Source: Xylanimonas cellulosilytica DSM 15894
GTDB taxonomy: Bacteria; Actinomycetota; Actinomycetes; Actinomycetales; Cellulomonadaceae
Direction of reading: 5' to 3'
Length of the DNA: 64,000 nt
Assembly: GCF_000024965.1 (NCBI RefSeq)
Contig: NC_013530.1
Location: 1,240,001 to 1,304,000, forward strand
Positions within the stretch are counted from its first letter, which is position 1. Every line of letters begins with the position of its first letter. This document shows, piece by piece, positions 16,101 to 25,986 of this stretch. Under the pieces are notes generated by a model that searched no databases, was not told the DNA's origin, and was given only the letters and a program-made list of their open reading frames with translations. Made by a program: the position numbers and the translations under genes.

Positions 16101-16741
16101 CCAAGAGGCTCGCGCAGTCGGAGCGTGCCCTGGCCCGGATCGGCGCGGTCAACCCGCTCGCCCTGGAGGAGTTCGCCGCCCTGGAGGAGCGTCACGGCTT
16201 CCTCACCGAGCAGCTCGCCGACCTCAAGAAGTCCCGCCAGGACCTGCTCCAGATCGTCGAGGACATCGACGAGCGTGTGCAGCAGGTCTTCGCCGAGGCG
16301 TACCGGGACACGGCCGCGATGTTCGAGCAGGTGTTCCCGACGCTGTTCCCCGGCGGCGAAGGGCGGCTGGTCTTGACCGACCCGTCCGACCTGCTGACCA
16401 CCGGCATCGACGTCGAGGCGCGGCCCGCGGGCAAGAAGGTCAAGCGCCTCTCGCTGCTCTCGGGCGGCGAGCGGTCGCTGACCGCCGTCGCGTTCCTCGT
16501 GTCGATCTTCAAGGCCCGCCCCAGCCCGTTCCTCATCATGGACGAGGTCGAGGCGGCGCTCGACGACGTCAACCTGGGCCGTCTGCTGGAGATCTTCCGC
16601 GAGCTGCAGACCCACTCCCAGCTCATCGTCATCACGCACCAGAAGCGCACCATGGAGGTTGCGGACGCCCTCTACGGGGTGGCGATGCGGGGCGACGGCA
16701 TCACGACCGTGATCTCGCAGCGCCTGCGCGAGCCGGCCTAG
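13130..16741 (+). CDS. smc: Chromosome segregation protein SMC
   Basis: SMC ATPase of the condensin complex, organising the nucleoid with ScpA/ScpB. The 1203-residue protein has an N-terminal ABC half with Walker A GPNGSGKSN (~31-39), a long coiled coil rich in Ala/Glu/Arg, a hinge (~495-665), a returning coiled coil, and the C-terminal half with signature LSLLSGGERSLTA and Walker B FLIMDEVEAALDD. Residues 583-602 of the hinge are encoded by two copies of the dispersed genomic repeat (VVEPVEIT and PVEPVETP), making an insert between hinge halves. In many actinobacteria rnc-mutM precede smc; here ndk does. Confidence 0.97.
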   Translation: MHLKTLTLRGFKSFASATTLSFEPGITCVVGPNGSGKSNVVDALAWVMGEQGARSLRGGKMEDVIFAGTAGRPPLGRAEVSLTIDNTDGALPIDYTEVTISRTLFRSGGSEYAINGSACRLLDIQELLSDSGIGREMHVVVGQGQLDAVLRASPEERRGFVEEAAGVLKHRKRKEKALRKLDQMAGNLARLTDLTAELRRQLGPLGRQAEAARKARTFQADLRDAKARLLADDLAQLLAQLEAERADEAVLRERQQATEQALDAARAELARLEVAAAGTTTTASRAADTFHALGALRERLRGTQTLAEERVRLLGTAEPEQRGQDPADLEAQAERARAAEAELNRELDLARAALATRVEARTAAEESAHAAERELAALHRGAADRREGLARLAGQVAARRSRVEAADAELERVRAALEEAERRERDATREFAALETQVVGAEAGEEGLDAEHEEAAEAVDAARAAVVELEAAAAAADKDRASATARVEALELGLDRKDGVGALLAADLPGVLGSVAALLGIEPGYEDAVAAALGPLADALVVEDLDAAVAALRHLRAEDAGRAALVVGAALPAPLVEPTSPTSVVEPVEITATPPVEPVETPAVRAVDVVSGTGPAASALRTLLAGVLVVDDLAEARPLVAAQPDVVAVTRSGDLLGGRHAAGGSAAAPSVLHLQAALDEARAQADDAVARGERARFGLVGAREELDVAQRRYDETLDRLHESDAALAAVAERLGTLGSAQRAARAEADRHRATVAQASERRAADEAELTSLAERLRIAEAEPGESEEAVAAATEAHAAAQRDATQARAAETDARLALRTSEERARAVSGRAQSLARAATAERSARERTAARARERAEQARVAAGVRDDAATALAALDRSIDRAAGERAAAEQARTEMAAALETARADVDRLAAQLRDLTDVAHRDEVARAQQLARLEQLEERAVDELGIDPGTLVEEFGPHHLVPVPRPEDWPQDAPDPDPLPYVREEQAKRLAQSERALARIGAVNPLALEEFAALEERHGFLTEQLADLKKSRQDLLQIVEDIDERVQQVFAEAYRDTAAMFEQVFPTLFPGGEGRLVLTDPSDLLTTGIDVEARPAGKKVKRLSLLSGGERSLTAVAFLVSIFKARPSPFLIMDEVEAALDDVNLGRLLEIFRELQTHSQLIVITHQKRTMEVADALYGVAMRGDGITTVISQRLREPA
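14878..14934 (+). repeat. Dispersed repeat inside the smc hinge coding region
   Basis: Bases 14878-14901 match the intergenic repeat with one change near the end (GAAATCAC instead of GAAACCAC). Bases 14912-14934 are a second, more diverged copy. Both are read in the phase giving V-(V)-E-P-V-E-[IT]-T and preserve the frame. Confidence 0.85.
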
Positions 16742-16809
16742 GTGCGCCGTTCACAGGATCCCCACCTCCTGGCCAGTCGTTGGTCAGGCTCGTGGGCGAG
16801 ACTGGAGCC

Positions 16810-17142
16810 ATGGTCACGCTCATCGTCTGGTTGCTCGTCGCCCTCGTGCTGGTGGCGGTCGTCTTCCTCGTCGCGAGCGTCATGGAACGGAGCCAGTCGG
16901 TGCCCGGCGAGACCCCGGAGGGCAACGGGATCGTGGCCTTCTGGCGTGCCTTCCGCGCCGGCCTGCGGCACCGCGGGCGCCGTGTCCGCCCGGTCGACAC
17001 CGGCCTGGAGGAGTTCTTCGCGCAGCGTGTCGAGGAGGGCCCCGCGTACGTCGACGCCGAGCAGCTCGCCGACGTGATCACCCGGGCCCGGGAGCAGGCC
17101 ACGCGCCACATCCACGTGGGCACGGTGCGCACACCCCGGTGA
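16810..17142 (+). CDS. Small single-pass membrane protein of unknown function
   Basis: A 110-residue protein with one N-terminal transmembrane helix (~2-24, VTLIVWLLVALVLVAVVFLV) and a soluble, Arg-rich cytoplasmic tail. No known domain was recognised. ATG 16810 is preferred over the in-frame GTG 16780 because GAGACT lies 6 bp upstream as in other leaderless genes here. It sits between smc and ftsY on the same strand, with 68 bp to smc and 31 bp to ftsY. Confidence 0.6.
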   Translation: MVTLIVWLLVALVLVAVVFLVASVMERSQSVPGETPEGNGIVAFWRAFRAGLRHRGRRVRPVDTGLEEFFAQRVEEGPAYVDAEQLADVITRAREQATRHIHVGTVRTPR

Positions 17143-17173
17143 TCCCCGGCGAGTCTCTGGGAGACTGTGGCCC

Positions 17174-18340
17174 GTGACCGACGTCCTGCCCTGGCTCATC
17201 CCGCTCCTCGCCGTCGTCGTCCTCGGGACCGTCGCGGCCTTCCTGGTCCCGCGCGCCCGCCGCGGCGCGCAGCTCCCGCCGCCGGTCGACCCCGGCGCCC
17301 TCATGGACCTCGCCGAACCCCCGGTGGTCGAGCCCCCGCTGGTCGAGCCTGTCGAAACCACCGAACCCCCGGTGGTCGAGCCTGTCGAGACCCCCGAGCT
17401 GGAGCGCCCCGCGCCCACCGCCGGCCGTCTGGTGCGCCTGCGCGACCGGCTGGCGCGCTCCGGGTCGCCGCTGGGCGCACGTCTGCTGGCGGTCCTCTCG
17501 CGCGACCACCTCACCGAGGACGACTGGGACGAGCTGGAGGAGACCCTGCTGCTCGCCGACGTCGGCGCCGGCCCGGCGGGCGAGCTCATCGAGGCCCTGC
17601 GCACGCGGGTGCGCGTGGAGGGCGTCGGCGACCCGGCGGCCGTGCGGGCGATGCTCCGCGACGAGCTGGTCACGCTCGTCGGCCCCGACCTCGACCGCAC
17701 CCTGCACACGCAGGGGGCCGAGCCGGGCACGCCGGGCGTGGTGCTGGTGGTCGGTGTCAACGGCACGGGCAAGACGACGACGGTGGGCAAGCTGGCCCGC
17801 GTGCTCGTCGCCGACGGCAGGCAGGTCGTGCTGGGTGCGGCCGACACCTTCCGCGCCGCCGCCGCCGACCAGCTCCAGACGTGGGGCTCGCGCGTCGGCG
17901 TCCCCACCGTCCGCGCCGACCGGGACGGCGCCGACCCCGCCGCGGTCGCGTTCGACGCCGTGCGCGAGGGCCGGTCCGACGGCGCCGACGTCGTCCTGGT
18001 GGACACCGCCGGGCGCCTGCAGAACAAGGCCGGGCTGATGGACGAGCTCGGCAAGATCACCCGCGTCATCACGCGGGAGGCCGCGCTGACCGAGGTGCTG
18101 CTCGTGCTGGACGCGACGACGGGGCAGAACGGGCTGCAGCAGGCCCGCGTGTTCGGCGAGGTCGCGGGCGTCACGGGCATCGTGCTGACCAAGCTCGACG
18201 GCACCGCCAAGGGCGGCATCGTCGTCGCCGTCCAGCGCGAGCTGGGGGTCCCGGTCAAGCTCGTCGGCCTCGGCGAAGGGCCGGACGACCTGGCGCCGTT
18301 CGACGCCGAGCAGTTCGTCGACGGCATCCTCGGCGGCTGA
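17174..18340 (+). CDS. ftsY: Signal recognition particle receptor FtsY
   Basis: SRP receptor GTPase that docks Ffh-ribosome complexes at the membrane. The 388-residue protein has an N-terminal membrane anchor (~5-27), an acidic Pro-rich linker, an N domain (~80-175) and a G domain with GVNGTGKTTT (~194), DTFRAAAADQL, VDTAGRLQNK, and TKLDGTAKGG. Residues ~50-74 (VVEP, LVEPVETT, VVEPVETP) are encoded by three copies of the dispersed repeat. GTG 17174 lies 7 bp after a GAGACT hexamer, suggesting a leaderless start. Confidence 0.97.
   Translation: MTDVLPWLIPLLAVVVLGTVAAFLVPRARRGAQLPPPVDPGALMDLAEPPVVEPPLVEPVETTEPPVVEPVETPELERPAPTAGRLVRLRDRLARSGSPLGARLLAVLSRDHLTEDDWDELEETLLLADVGAGPAGELIEALRTRVRVEGVGDPAAVRAMLRDELVTLVGPDLDRTLHTQGAEPGTPGVVLVVGVNGTGKTTTVGKLARVLVADGRQVVLGAADTFRAAAADQLQTWGSRVGVPTVRADRDGADPAAVAFDAVREGRSDGADVVLVDTAGRLQNKAGLMDELGKITRVITREAALTEVLLVLDATTGQNGLQQARVFGEVAGVTGIVLTKLDGTAKGGIVVAVQRELGVPVKLVGLGEGPDDLAPFDAEQFVDGILGG
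17323..17394 (+). repeat. Dispersed repeat copies inside the ftsY linker
   Basis: A partial copy at 17323-17334 and two full copies at 17339-17362 and 17371-17394 read in the VVEPVETT frame. Compared with intergenic copies, GTTGAG has become GTCGAG, a codon-usage-type change, which suggests they are now maintained as coding sequence. Confidence 0.8.
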
Positions 18341-18397
18341 GTCATGCCACCCCGTTGAGGTGGACGAAACCTAACGTTTACCTGATAGCCCTCCACT

Positions 18398-18435
18398 GTG
18401 ACGTCGCCGTAACGTGACGACACTCCCGATGAAAT
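18398..18435 (+). promoter_or_regulatory. GlnR-box-like element upstream of amtB
   Basis: GTGAC-N6-GTAAC-N6-ACACT-N6-GAAAT shows the 11-bp phasing of the actinobacterial GlnR box (GTnAC-N6-GAAAC repeated). The first two half-sites fit well; the third is poor and the fourth is one base off. It lies 58 bp before amtB, a classic GlnR target. Nitrogen control of amtB-glnK-glnD is the expected outcome. Confidence 0.45.
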
Positions 18436-18492
18436 GCTCCCGCACGACGGTTGTCCCGACCAGCCGCGGGGGCTGGCATGGGGAGGATCACG

Positions 18493-20147
<1,655 letters not shown>

Positions 20148-20160
20148 CCCGACCACCCCC

Positions 20161-20290
20161 GGTGGTTGAGCCCGTCGAGACCACCCACCCCGGTGGTTGA
20201 GCCTGTCGAAACCATCCACCCCCGGTGGTTGAGCCTGTCGAAACCACCCCGACGAAACGGGAGCACGTGGTTTCGACAAGCTCAACCACC
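20161..20290. repeat. Cluster of four dispersed repeats between glnK and glnD
   Basis: Three direct copies (20161-20185, 20192-20216, 20224-20248) and one inverted copy (20267-20290) fill the gap. The last two can pair as a hairpin of about 24 bp with an 18-nt loop. The long glnD reading frame runs back through them, but they are treated as intergenic here. Confidence 0.85.
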
Positions 20291-20326
20291 GGGGGTTCGT
20301 CCGTCCCGGCCGAGGGCGGCAACCCG

Positions 20327-22093
20327 GTGCTCGGCCTGCGGGCCGAGCTCACGGCCCTGGCCGCAGAACTCACCGGACCGGGACGCTCAGGCCTCGCCCG
20401 ACGGGCCGCTCTCGTCCAGACCGTCACCGACCGCGTCTCGGCGCTGTACGCGCAGGCGACCGAGAGCGTCAACCCTGAGGGCCTCGCCCTGGCCGCCGTC
20501 GGCAGCCTCGCCCGCGGCGACCTCGGCCCGCAGTCCGACGTCGACCTCGTGCTCGTCCACGACGGACGCACGCACCGCCCCGAGGAGCTGGCCCAGGTGG
20601 CCGAACGGCTCTGGTACCCCCTGTGGGACTCCGGGCTCGACCTCGACCACGCGGTGCGCTCCCTCAACCAGACCCGGCAGGTCGCCTCGTCCGACCTGCC
20701 CGCGGCGTCGGGCTGGCTCGACGTGCGACCCGTCGCCGGGGACGCCGTCGTCGTGCACCGGGCGGCCTCCGCGATCCTCACCGACTGGCGGGCCGCCTCG
20801 CGGCGCCGCCTGCCCGAGCTGCTCGCCTCCGCCCGGGACCGGGCGCAGCGGTCCGGGGAGCTCGCCTACCTGGTCGAACCCGACCTCAAGGAGTCGCGCG
20901 GCGGCATCCGCGACGCCGTGCTGCTGCAGGCGCTCGCGGCCACCTGGCTCACCGACCGCCCGCACGGGGCGGTCGACCGGGCGTACGCCCACCTGCTCGA
21001 CGTGCGTGACACGCTCCAGGTGGTCACGCGGCGCCGCACCACGCGGCTGCTCCTGGCCGACCTCGACGAGGTCGCCGAGCGGTCCGGGTTCGACGACCCG
21101 GACGAGCTGCTCGCCTCCCTGGCGGAGGCGGGGCGTGAGGTCGCCTACGCGCTCGACTCGACCGTGCGGCGGGCCCGGCAGGCGCTCCAGCCGCCCCGAC
21201 CGCCGCGCACGCTCATGGTCCGCGGCCGCCGCACCCCGCCGCTGCTGCGGTCGGTGGGTGACGGCCTGGTCGAGCACGACGGCGAGCTCGTGCTCGCGAT
21301 CGACGCCCGCCCGGCGTCGGACCCCGTGCTGGCGGTGCGCGCGGCCGCGACGGCCGCACGTACCGGGCTCGTGCTGTCCCCGGTCACCGTGGGCTCCCTG
21401 GCCGCCGGGGCGCCGCTGCCGGTGCCGTGGCCCCGGGCGGCCCGGCAGGCGTTCGTGCAGCTCCTCGGCTCCGGTCCCGCGCAGGTTCCCGTGTGGGAGG
21501 CGCTGGACCTGGCCGGCGTCGTCACGCAGTGGATCCCGCAGTGGGCGGACGTGCGCAACCGGCCGCAGCGCGCCGCGATCCACCGGCACACCGTGGACCG
21601 GCACCTGGTGGAGGCGGTCGCCCGTGCGAGCGGCGTGCGTCGCGCGCTCCAGGAGCAGGGGCCTGACGCCGTGCGCGCCGACGTCCTGCTGCTCGCGGCC
21701 CTCTTCCACGACATCGGCAAGCGGCGCGGCGCGCAGAGCCCCGACCACTCGGTCGAGGGGGCGCGCATCGTCCCGGAGATCCTGGGCCGGATGGGCTTCG
21801 ACGACGTCGTGACGGCGGACGTCACGCTGCTGGTGCGCCACCACCTGGTGCTGTCGGTGCTGGCGACGTCGGCGGACCCGGAGGATCCCGCGACCGTGGC
21901 CACCCTGCTCGACGCCGTCGACCACCGCGCCGACCTGCTGACGGAGCTGCGCGCGCTGACCGAGGCCGACGCGTCCAGCCTGGGGGCGAAGACCGGGTGG
22001 ACGCCGTGGCGGGAGCGGCTCGTGGACGACCTGATGGCGCGCGCCCGTGCGGTGCTCGCCCGCGGCGGTCCAGCGGTGGAGGCCGCCCGGTAG
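20327..22093 (+). CDS. glnD: PII nucleotidylyltransferase GlnD lacking C-terminal ACT domains
   Basis: Modifies and demodifies PII in response to nitrogen status. The ~588-residue protein has an N-terminal nucleotidyltransferase domain ([16 protein letters not shown], from residue 59, catalytic Asp pair), the GlnD-specific central region, and an HD domain ([11 protein letters not shown], ~458) for the removing activity. The reading frame stops right after the HD domain. The two glutamine-sensing ACT domains typical of GlnD are absent, and only 58 bp remain before ffh, so they are not encoded nearby. GTG 20327 is chosen because earlier GTGs at 20225 and 20267 lie inside repeats. Confidence 0.85.
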   Translation: MLGLRAELTALAAELTGPGRSGLARRAALVQTVTDRVSALYAQATESVNPEGLALAAVGSLARGDLGPQSDVDLVLVHDGRTHRPEELAQVAERLWYPLWDSGLDLDHAVRSLNQTRQVASSDLPAASGWLDVRPVAGDAVVVHRAASAILTDWRAASRRRLPELLASARDRAQRSGELAYLVEPDLKESRGGIRDAVLLQALAATWLTDRPHGAVDRAYAHLLDVRDTLQVVTRRRTTRLLLADLDEVAERSGFDDPDELLASLAEAGREVAYALDSTVRRARQALQPPRPPRTLMVRGRRTPPLLRSVGDGLVEHDGELVLAIDARPASDPVLAVRAAATAARTGLVLSPVTVGSLAAGAPLPVPWPRAARQAFVQLLGSGPAQVPVWEALDLAGVVTQWIPQWADVRNRPQRAAIHRHTVDRHLVEAVARASGVRRALQEQGPDAVRADVLLLAALFHDIGKRRGAQSPDHSVEGARIVPEILGRMGFDDVVTADVTLLVRHHLVLSVLATSADPEDPATVATLLDAVDHRADLLTELRALTEADASSLGAKTGWTPWRERLVDDLMARARAVLARGGPAVEAAR

Positions 22094-22096
22094 TCT
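22091..22096 (+). promoter_or_regulatory. Candidate -10 for ffh
   Basis: TAGTCT overlaps the glnD stop codon and lies 55 bp before the ffh start; it would give a leader of about 50 nt. Confidence 0.35.
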
Positions 22097-22151
22097 GGGA
22101 CACCGTTCCCACCCTGACGACTGCTGTCGATGACCACGAGGACCTTGACTG

Positions 22152-23750
22152 GTGTTCAACTCCCTGTCCGACCGGCTCACCGCGACCTTCAAGAACCTCC
22201 GGGGCCGGGGGCGTCTGTCCGAGGCGGACATCGACGCCACCGTGCGCGAGATCCGGCGTGCCCTGCTCGACGCCGACGTCGCCGTCCCGGTCGTGCGCGA
22301 GTTCACGTCCGCGATCCGCGAGCGCGCGCTCGGCGCCGAGGTCTCGGGTGCCCTCAACCCGGCGCAGCAGGTCGTCAAGATCGTCAACGAGGAGCTCGTC
22401 GAGATCCTCGGCGGCGCCACCCGGACCCTGGTGCTCGCGAAGGTCCCGCCGACGGTCATCATGCTCGCGGGCCTGCAGGGCGCCGGCAAGACGACGCTGG
22501 CCGGCAAGCTCGCCCACGCGCTCAAGGCGCAGGGCCACACGCCGGTCCTCGTGGCCGCCGACCTCCAGCGCCCCAACGCGGTCACACAGCTCTCCGTCGT
22601 CGCCGAGCGCGCCGGGGTGCCCGTGTTCGCACCGCACCCGGGCAACCAGGGCGCGGTCGACCTCGATGTCGTCATCGGCGACCCGGTCGGCGTCGCCCGC
22701 GACGGCGTCGCCTTCGCCCGCGACAAGCAGCACGACGTCGTCATCGTCGACACCGCCGGCCGCCTCGGCGTCGACGCCGTGCTCATGCAGCAGGCCGCCG
22801 ACATCCGCGCGGCGATCAACCCTGACGAGGTCCTGTTCGTCATCGACGCGATGATCGGCCAGGACGCCGTGGCGACGGCGTCCGCGTTCCTCGAGGGCGT
22901 CGACTTCACCGGCGTCGTGCTGTCCAAGCTCGACGGCGACGCGCGCGGTGGTGCGGCGCTGTCGGTCGCGAAGGTGACCGGCCGCCCGATCATGTTCGCC
23001 TCGACCGGTGAGAAGCTCACCGACTTCGAGGTGTTCCACCCTGACCGCATGGCCGGGCGCATCCTCGACATGGGTGACGTGCTCACCCTCATCGAGCAGG
23101 CCGAGCGCACCTTCGACGCCGAGCAGGCCGAGAAGATGGCGGCCAAGGTCGCCTCGGGCCAGGACTTCTCGCTGGCCGACTTCCTGGTGCAGATGCAGCA
23201 GATGAAGAAGCTCGGCTCGATGAAGAAGATGCTCGGCATGCTGCCCGGCATGGGCCAGATGCGCGAGCAGCTCGAGAACTTCGACGAGCGCGAGGTCGAC
23301 CGCATCGAGGCGGTCATCCAGTCGATGACGCCCGCCGAGCGTGAGAACCCCAAGATCATCAACGGCTCGCGGCGCGCCCGCATCGCCCGCGGTTCGGGCA
23401 CGACGACGACGGCCGTCAACCAGCTCCTCGAGCGCTTCGAGGGCGCGCAGAAGATGATGCGCCAGATGGCGAAGGGCGGCGGGGTGCCCGGCATGCCGCC
23501 CATGCCCGGGATGCCCGGCGCGGGCAAGCGCGCCGGTGCCCGGCAGGCCCCGCAGAAGAAGGTCAAGGGCAAGTCGGGCAACCCGGCCAAGCGCGCCCAG
23601 CAGGAGCGCGAGCTGCTCAGCAAGGCCCTCGGCGGCGGCCCGTCCGCGCCCGCGGGCTCCGCGTTCGGCGTCGGCACGCCGAAGAAGGACGACGTCGACC
23701 TGTCGAAGCTGCAGCTCCCGGAAGGCTTCGACAAGCTCCTCGGTGGTTGA
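22152..23750 (+). CDS. ffh: Signal recognition particle protein Ffh
   Basis: GTPase binding 4.5S RNA and signal sequences for co-translational targeting; partner of FtsY. The 532-residue protein has an N domain (1-~95), a G domain with GLQGAGKTTLAGK (~107), DLQRPNAVTQL, VDTAGRLGVD and SKLDGDARGG, and a Met-rich M domain (~330-450, QMQQMKKLGSMKKMLGMLPG). A basic C-terminal tail follows (~450-532). The last two Gly codons and the TGA stop (GGTGGTTGA) come from a dispersed repeat copy. GTG 22152 is the family start (MFNSLSDRL). Confidence 0.97.
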   Translation: MFNSLSDRLTATFKNLRGRGRLSEADIDATVREIRRALLDADVAVPVVREFTSAIRERALGAEVSGALNPAQQVVKIVNEELVEILGGATRTLVLAKVPPTVIMLAGLQGAGKTTLAGKLAHALKAQGHTPVLVAADLQRPNAVTQLSVVAERAGVPVFAPHPGNQGAVDLDVVIGDPVGVARDGVAFARDKQHDVVIVDTAGRLGVDAVLMQQAADIRAAINPDEVLFVIDAMIGQDAVATASAFLEGVDFTGVVLSKLDGDARGGAALSVAKVTGRPIMFASTGEKLTDFEVFHPDRMAGRILDMGDVLTLIEQAERTFDAEQAEKMAAKVASGQDFSLADFLVQMQQMKKLGSMKKMLGMLPGMGQMREQLENFDEREVDRIEAVIQSMTPAERENPKIINGSRRARIARGSGTTTTAVNQLLERFEGAQKMMRQMAKGGGVPGMPPMPGMPGAGKRAGARQAPQKKVKGKSGNPAKRAQQERELLSKALGGGPSAPAGSAFGVGTPKKDDVDLSKLQLPEGFDKLLGG

Positions 23751-23797
23751 GCCCGTCGAAACCACCCGACCCGGTGGTTGAGCCTGTCGAAACCACC
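23742..23797. repeat. Two dispersed repeats, the first supplying the ffh stop codon
   Basis: Direct copies at 23742-23766 and 23773-23797. The first nine bases of copy one are the terminal Gly-Gly-stop of ffh. Confidence 0.85.
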
Positions 23798-23805
23798 CCC
23801 ACGGG

Positions 23806-23811
23806 TACCCT
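23806..23811 (+). promoter_or_regulatory. -10 element of a leaderless promoter (amidohydrolase gene)
   Basis: TACCCT six bases before ATG 23818; no ribosome binding site is present. Confidence 0.55.
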
Positions 23812-23817
23812 GCCGAC

Positions 23818-24939
23818 ATGTCCGTCCCGCACGTCCCCCTGCACCTGACGGGCCGGGTGCTGCTCGACGACGGCCGCGAGGCCGGCGAGCTGTTCGTGCG
23901 CGACGGTCGCCTCCGGCTGACACGGCAGTCGCCGCAGGTGGGCGCGGTGCGGCACCTGGAGGGTTTCGTGGTGCCGGGGCTCGTGGACGTGCACTGCCAC
24001 GTCGGGCTCGGCCCGGACGGCGCCGTCGACCTGGACACGGCGGCCGAGCAGGCCCTGGCCGACCGTGACTCCGGGGTGCTCCTGGTGCGTGACGCCGGGT
24101 CGCCGCTCGACACGAGCCCGCTGCACGCCCGCACCGACCTGCCGCGGCTGGTCCGCGCGGGACGGCACCTCGCCCGTCCGAAGCGCTACCTGCGGGGCTT
24201 CGCCCACGAGCTCGACGACGTCGCGGCGCTGCCGGCCGCGGTCCGTGAGCAGGCCCGCCGGGGCGACGGGTGGGTCAAGCTCGTGGGGGACTGGATCGAC
24301 CGGGCGGTCGGCGACCTCACCCCGTTGTGGCCGGGCGACGTGCTCGCCCGGGCCGTCGCGGCCGCGCACGCCGAGGCCGCGCGCGTCACCGTGCACACGT
24401 TCGCGACGGAGACGATCGACGACCTGCTCGCCGCGGGCGTCGACGGCGTCGAGCACGGCACGGGCGTCACCCCGGACCAGGCGGTCGAGCTCGCCGCCCG
24501 CGGCGTCCCGGTGACCCCGACGTTGCTGCAGGTCGAGCGGTTCGGCGTCATCGCCGACCAGGCGCAGGAGCGGTATCCCGCCTTCGCGCGCCGCCTGCGC
24601 GCCATGCACGCCCGGCGGTACGAGCAGGTGCGGATGCTGCACGACTCCGGGGTGCCGCTGCTGGTCGGCACCGACGCCGGCGGCACGCTGGGCCACGGCC
24701 GCATCGCCGACGAGTGCGCCCTGCTCGTCGAGGCGGGCATCCCGGCCGCCGAGGTGCTCGCCGCGGCGACCTGGCGGGCACGGCGGGTGCTCGGCTTCGG
24801 CGCCCTCGACGACGGTGCCTCCGCCGACCTGGTCGTCTACCCGGCGGACCCGCGCGAGGACATCCGGGTGCTGCGGCACCCCACCGCCGTCGTCCTGCGC
24901 GGGCAGGTCGTGGCGGGCAGCGCGCTGACCGGTGGCTGA
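23818..24939 (+). CDS. Amidohydrolase-superfamily protein
   Basis: A 373-residue metal-dependent hydrolase of the amidohydrolase superfamily. Metal ligand motifs are VDVHCHVG (HxH), VKLVGDW (candidate bridging Lys), VTVHTFA, VEHGTG, and LLVGTDAGG (Asp). A small beta-domain precedes and follows the barrel ([12 protein letters not shown]). The substrate cannot be read from sequence. An amidohydrolase gene also follows ffh in mycobacteria (Rv2915c), so this is a conserved neighbour rather than accessory. The upstream -10 at 6 bp supports a leaderless ATG. Confidence 0.8.
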   Translation: MSVPHVPLHLTGRVLLDDGREAGELFVRDGRLRLTRQSPQVGAVRHLEGFVVPGLVDVHCHVGLGPDGAVDLDTAAEQALADRDSGVLLVRDAGSPLDTSPLHARTDLPRLVRAGRHLARPKRYLRGFAHELDDVAALPAAVREQARRGDGWVKLVGDWIDRAVGDLTPLWPGDVLARAVAAAHAEAARVTVHTFATETIDDLLAAGVDGVEHGTGVTPDQAVELAARGVPVTPTLLQVERFGVIADQAQERYPAFARRLRAMHARRYEQVRMLHDSGVPLLVGTDAGGTLGHGRIADECALLVEAGIPAAEVLAAATWRARRVLGFGALDDGASADLVVYPADPREDIRVLRHPTAVVLRGQVVAGSALTGG

Positions 24940-24955
24940 GGTCACGCGGTCCGGG

Positions 24956-24985
24956 TTGGGGGCCGGCCCCGTCGTCTGGCACAAT
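24956..24985 (+). promoter_or_regulatory. rpsP promoter
   Basis: TTGGGG (24956-24961), an 18-bp spacer and CACAAT (24980-24985) form a sigma-70-like promoter about 130 bp before rpsP. The resulting leader of roughly 120 nt has no gene; it may carry autoregulatory structure, but no specific fold was recognised. Confidence 0.5.
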
Positions 24986-25114
24986 GACCGGGTACTCGGC
25001 GTGCCCAGGCCCCTCTCTCCTGCGCAACGTCCAGTCCAGATCCAGCCCAACGCCCCGGACCCCACGGGGCCGCGCGCAGGGTCGCCCATCCCAGAACCAG
25101 GAGTGACCACAACA

Positions 25115-25543
25115 GTGGCCGTCAAGATTCGCCTCAAGCGCCTCGGCAAGATCCGGGCCCCGTACTACCGCGTCGTCGTCGCGGACTCGCGCACCAAGCG
25201 CGATGGCCGCGTCATCGAGGAGATCGGCAAGTACCACCCGACCGAGGAGCCCTCGCTCATCGAGATCACCTCGGAGCGTGCGCAGTACTGGCTCGGTGTC
25301 GGCGCGCAGCCGACCGAGCAGGTGCTCGCCCTCCTCAAGGTGACGGGTGACTGGCAGAAGTTCAAGGGTCTCCCGGGTGCCGAGGGCACCCTGCGGACCA
25401 AGGCCGGCAAGACCGACGCCGCCACGGCCGTCGAGGCCGTCGCCGCCGAGGCCGAGAAGGCCAAGGCCAAGGCCGCCGCCGCGGCCAAGGCTGCCGCTCC
25501 GGCCGCCGAGGCTGCTGACGCCGAGGCCGAGGCCGACGCCTGA
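25115..25543 (+). CDS. rpsP: 30S ribosomal protein S16
   Basis: A 142-residue ribosomal protein. The S16 core ([24 protein letters not shown], in two stretches, [25 protein letters not shown]) occupies ~1-90. A low-complexity Ala/Lys/Glu tail (~105-142) follows, as in many actinobacteria. GTG 25115 gives the canonical start; AGGAG lies 11 bp upstream. Its TGA overlaps the khpA ATG (TGATG), so the two are translationally coupled. Confidence 0.97.
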   Translation: MAVKIRLKRLGKIRAPYYRVVVADSRTKRDGRVIEEIGKYHPTEEPSLIEITSERAQYWLGVGAQPTEQVLALLKVTGDWQKFKGLPGAEGTLRTKAGKTDAATAVEAVAAEAEKAKAKAAAAAKAAAPAAEAADAEAEADA

Positions 25544-25782
25544 TGCTCGCCGAGGCCCTCGAGCACCTGGTGCGCGGCATCGTGGACAACCCGGACGACG
25601 TCCAGGTGACCGCGAAGCCGCTGCGCCGCGGTGACCTGCTCGAGGTCCGCGTGCATCCGGACGACCTGGGCCGGGTGATCGGCCGCAGCGGCCGCACCGC
25701 CAAGGCGCTGCGCACCGTCGTCGGTGCGCTCGCCACGGACGGCCCGGTCCGTGTCGACGTCGTCGACGTCGACCGTCGCTGA
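25543..25782 (+). CDS. khpA: KH-domain RNA-binding protein KhpA
   Basis: A 79-residue single type II KH domain with the RNA-binding loop GRVIGRSGRTAKALR (GxxG). KhpA-family proteins pair with KhpB and bind small RNAs and mRNAs. The gene order rpsP-khpA-rimM-trmD is conserved in Gram-positives. A strong terminator follows 10 bp after the stop, so rimM probably has its own promoter. Confidence 0.92.
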   Translation: MLAEALEHLVRGIVDNPDDVQVTAKPLRRGDLLEVRVHPDDLGRVIGRSGRTAKALRTVVGALATDGPVRVDVVDVDRR

Positions 25783-25791
25783 GCAAACCCT

Positions 25792-25824
25792 GACGGGGCC
25801 CGATCCACCGGATCGGGCCCCGTC
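25792..25824 (+). terminator. Strong terminator after khpA
   Basis: A perfect 15-bp stem (25792-25806 and 25810-25824, GACGGGGCCCGATCC) with a 3-nt loop, followed by GTGCTT. Confidence 0.85.
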
Positions 25825-25850
25825 GTGCTTCCCGGTGCTCGAGGGTTCCC

Positions 25851-25957
25851 GGTGGTTGAGCCTGTCGAAACCACCCACCAACGTTCCGGTGGTTGAGCCC
25901 GTCGAAACCACCCGACCACCCACCAACGTTCCGGTGGTTGAGCCTGTCGAAACCACC
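25851..25957. repeat. Three dispersed repeats between khpA and rimM
   Basis: Direct copies at 25851-25875, 25888-25912 and 25933-25957. The last two are each preceded by ACCAACGTTCC, so a larger unit of about 45 bp has been tandemly duplicated. The arrangement is not CRISPR: spacing is irregular and spacers are not unique. Confidence 0.85.
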
Positions 25958-25986
25958 CACCGCCCCGCCGCGACCCAGGAGGACCC

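Noticed and set aside
12158-16639. A very long open frame (over 1400 codons) on the minus strand opposite smc
   Set aside because: It is a GC-bias shadow: smc on the plus strand has all family motifs, and the antisense product is low-complexity Arg/Gly/Leu without recognisable domains. The same holds for long antisense frames opposite cel48, glnD/ffh and the GH42-GH31-GH3 operon.
18369-18384. Third copy of the cellulase element upstream of amtB (ACCTAACGTTTACC)
   Set aside because: Similarity is limited to CCTAACGTTT with a one-base shift relative to CCTAAACGTTT, and amtB is a nitrogen gene with a better GlnR-like match nearby.
20161-25957. CRISPR array suggested by repeated 25-bp units
   Set aside because: Units are irregularly spaced, occur in both orientations, are scattered over many loci and also inside genes, and no cas genes are present.
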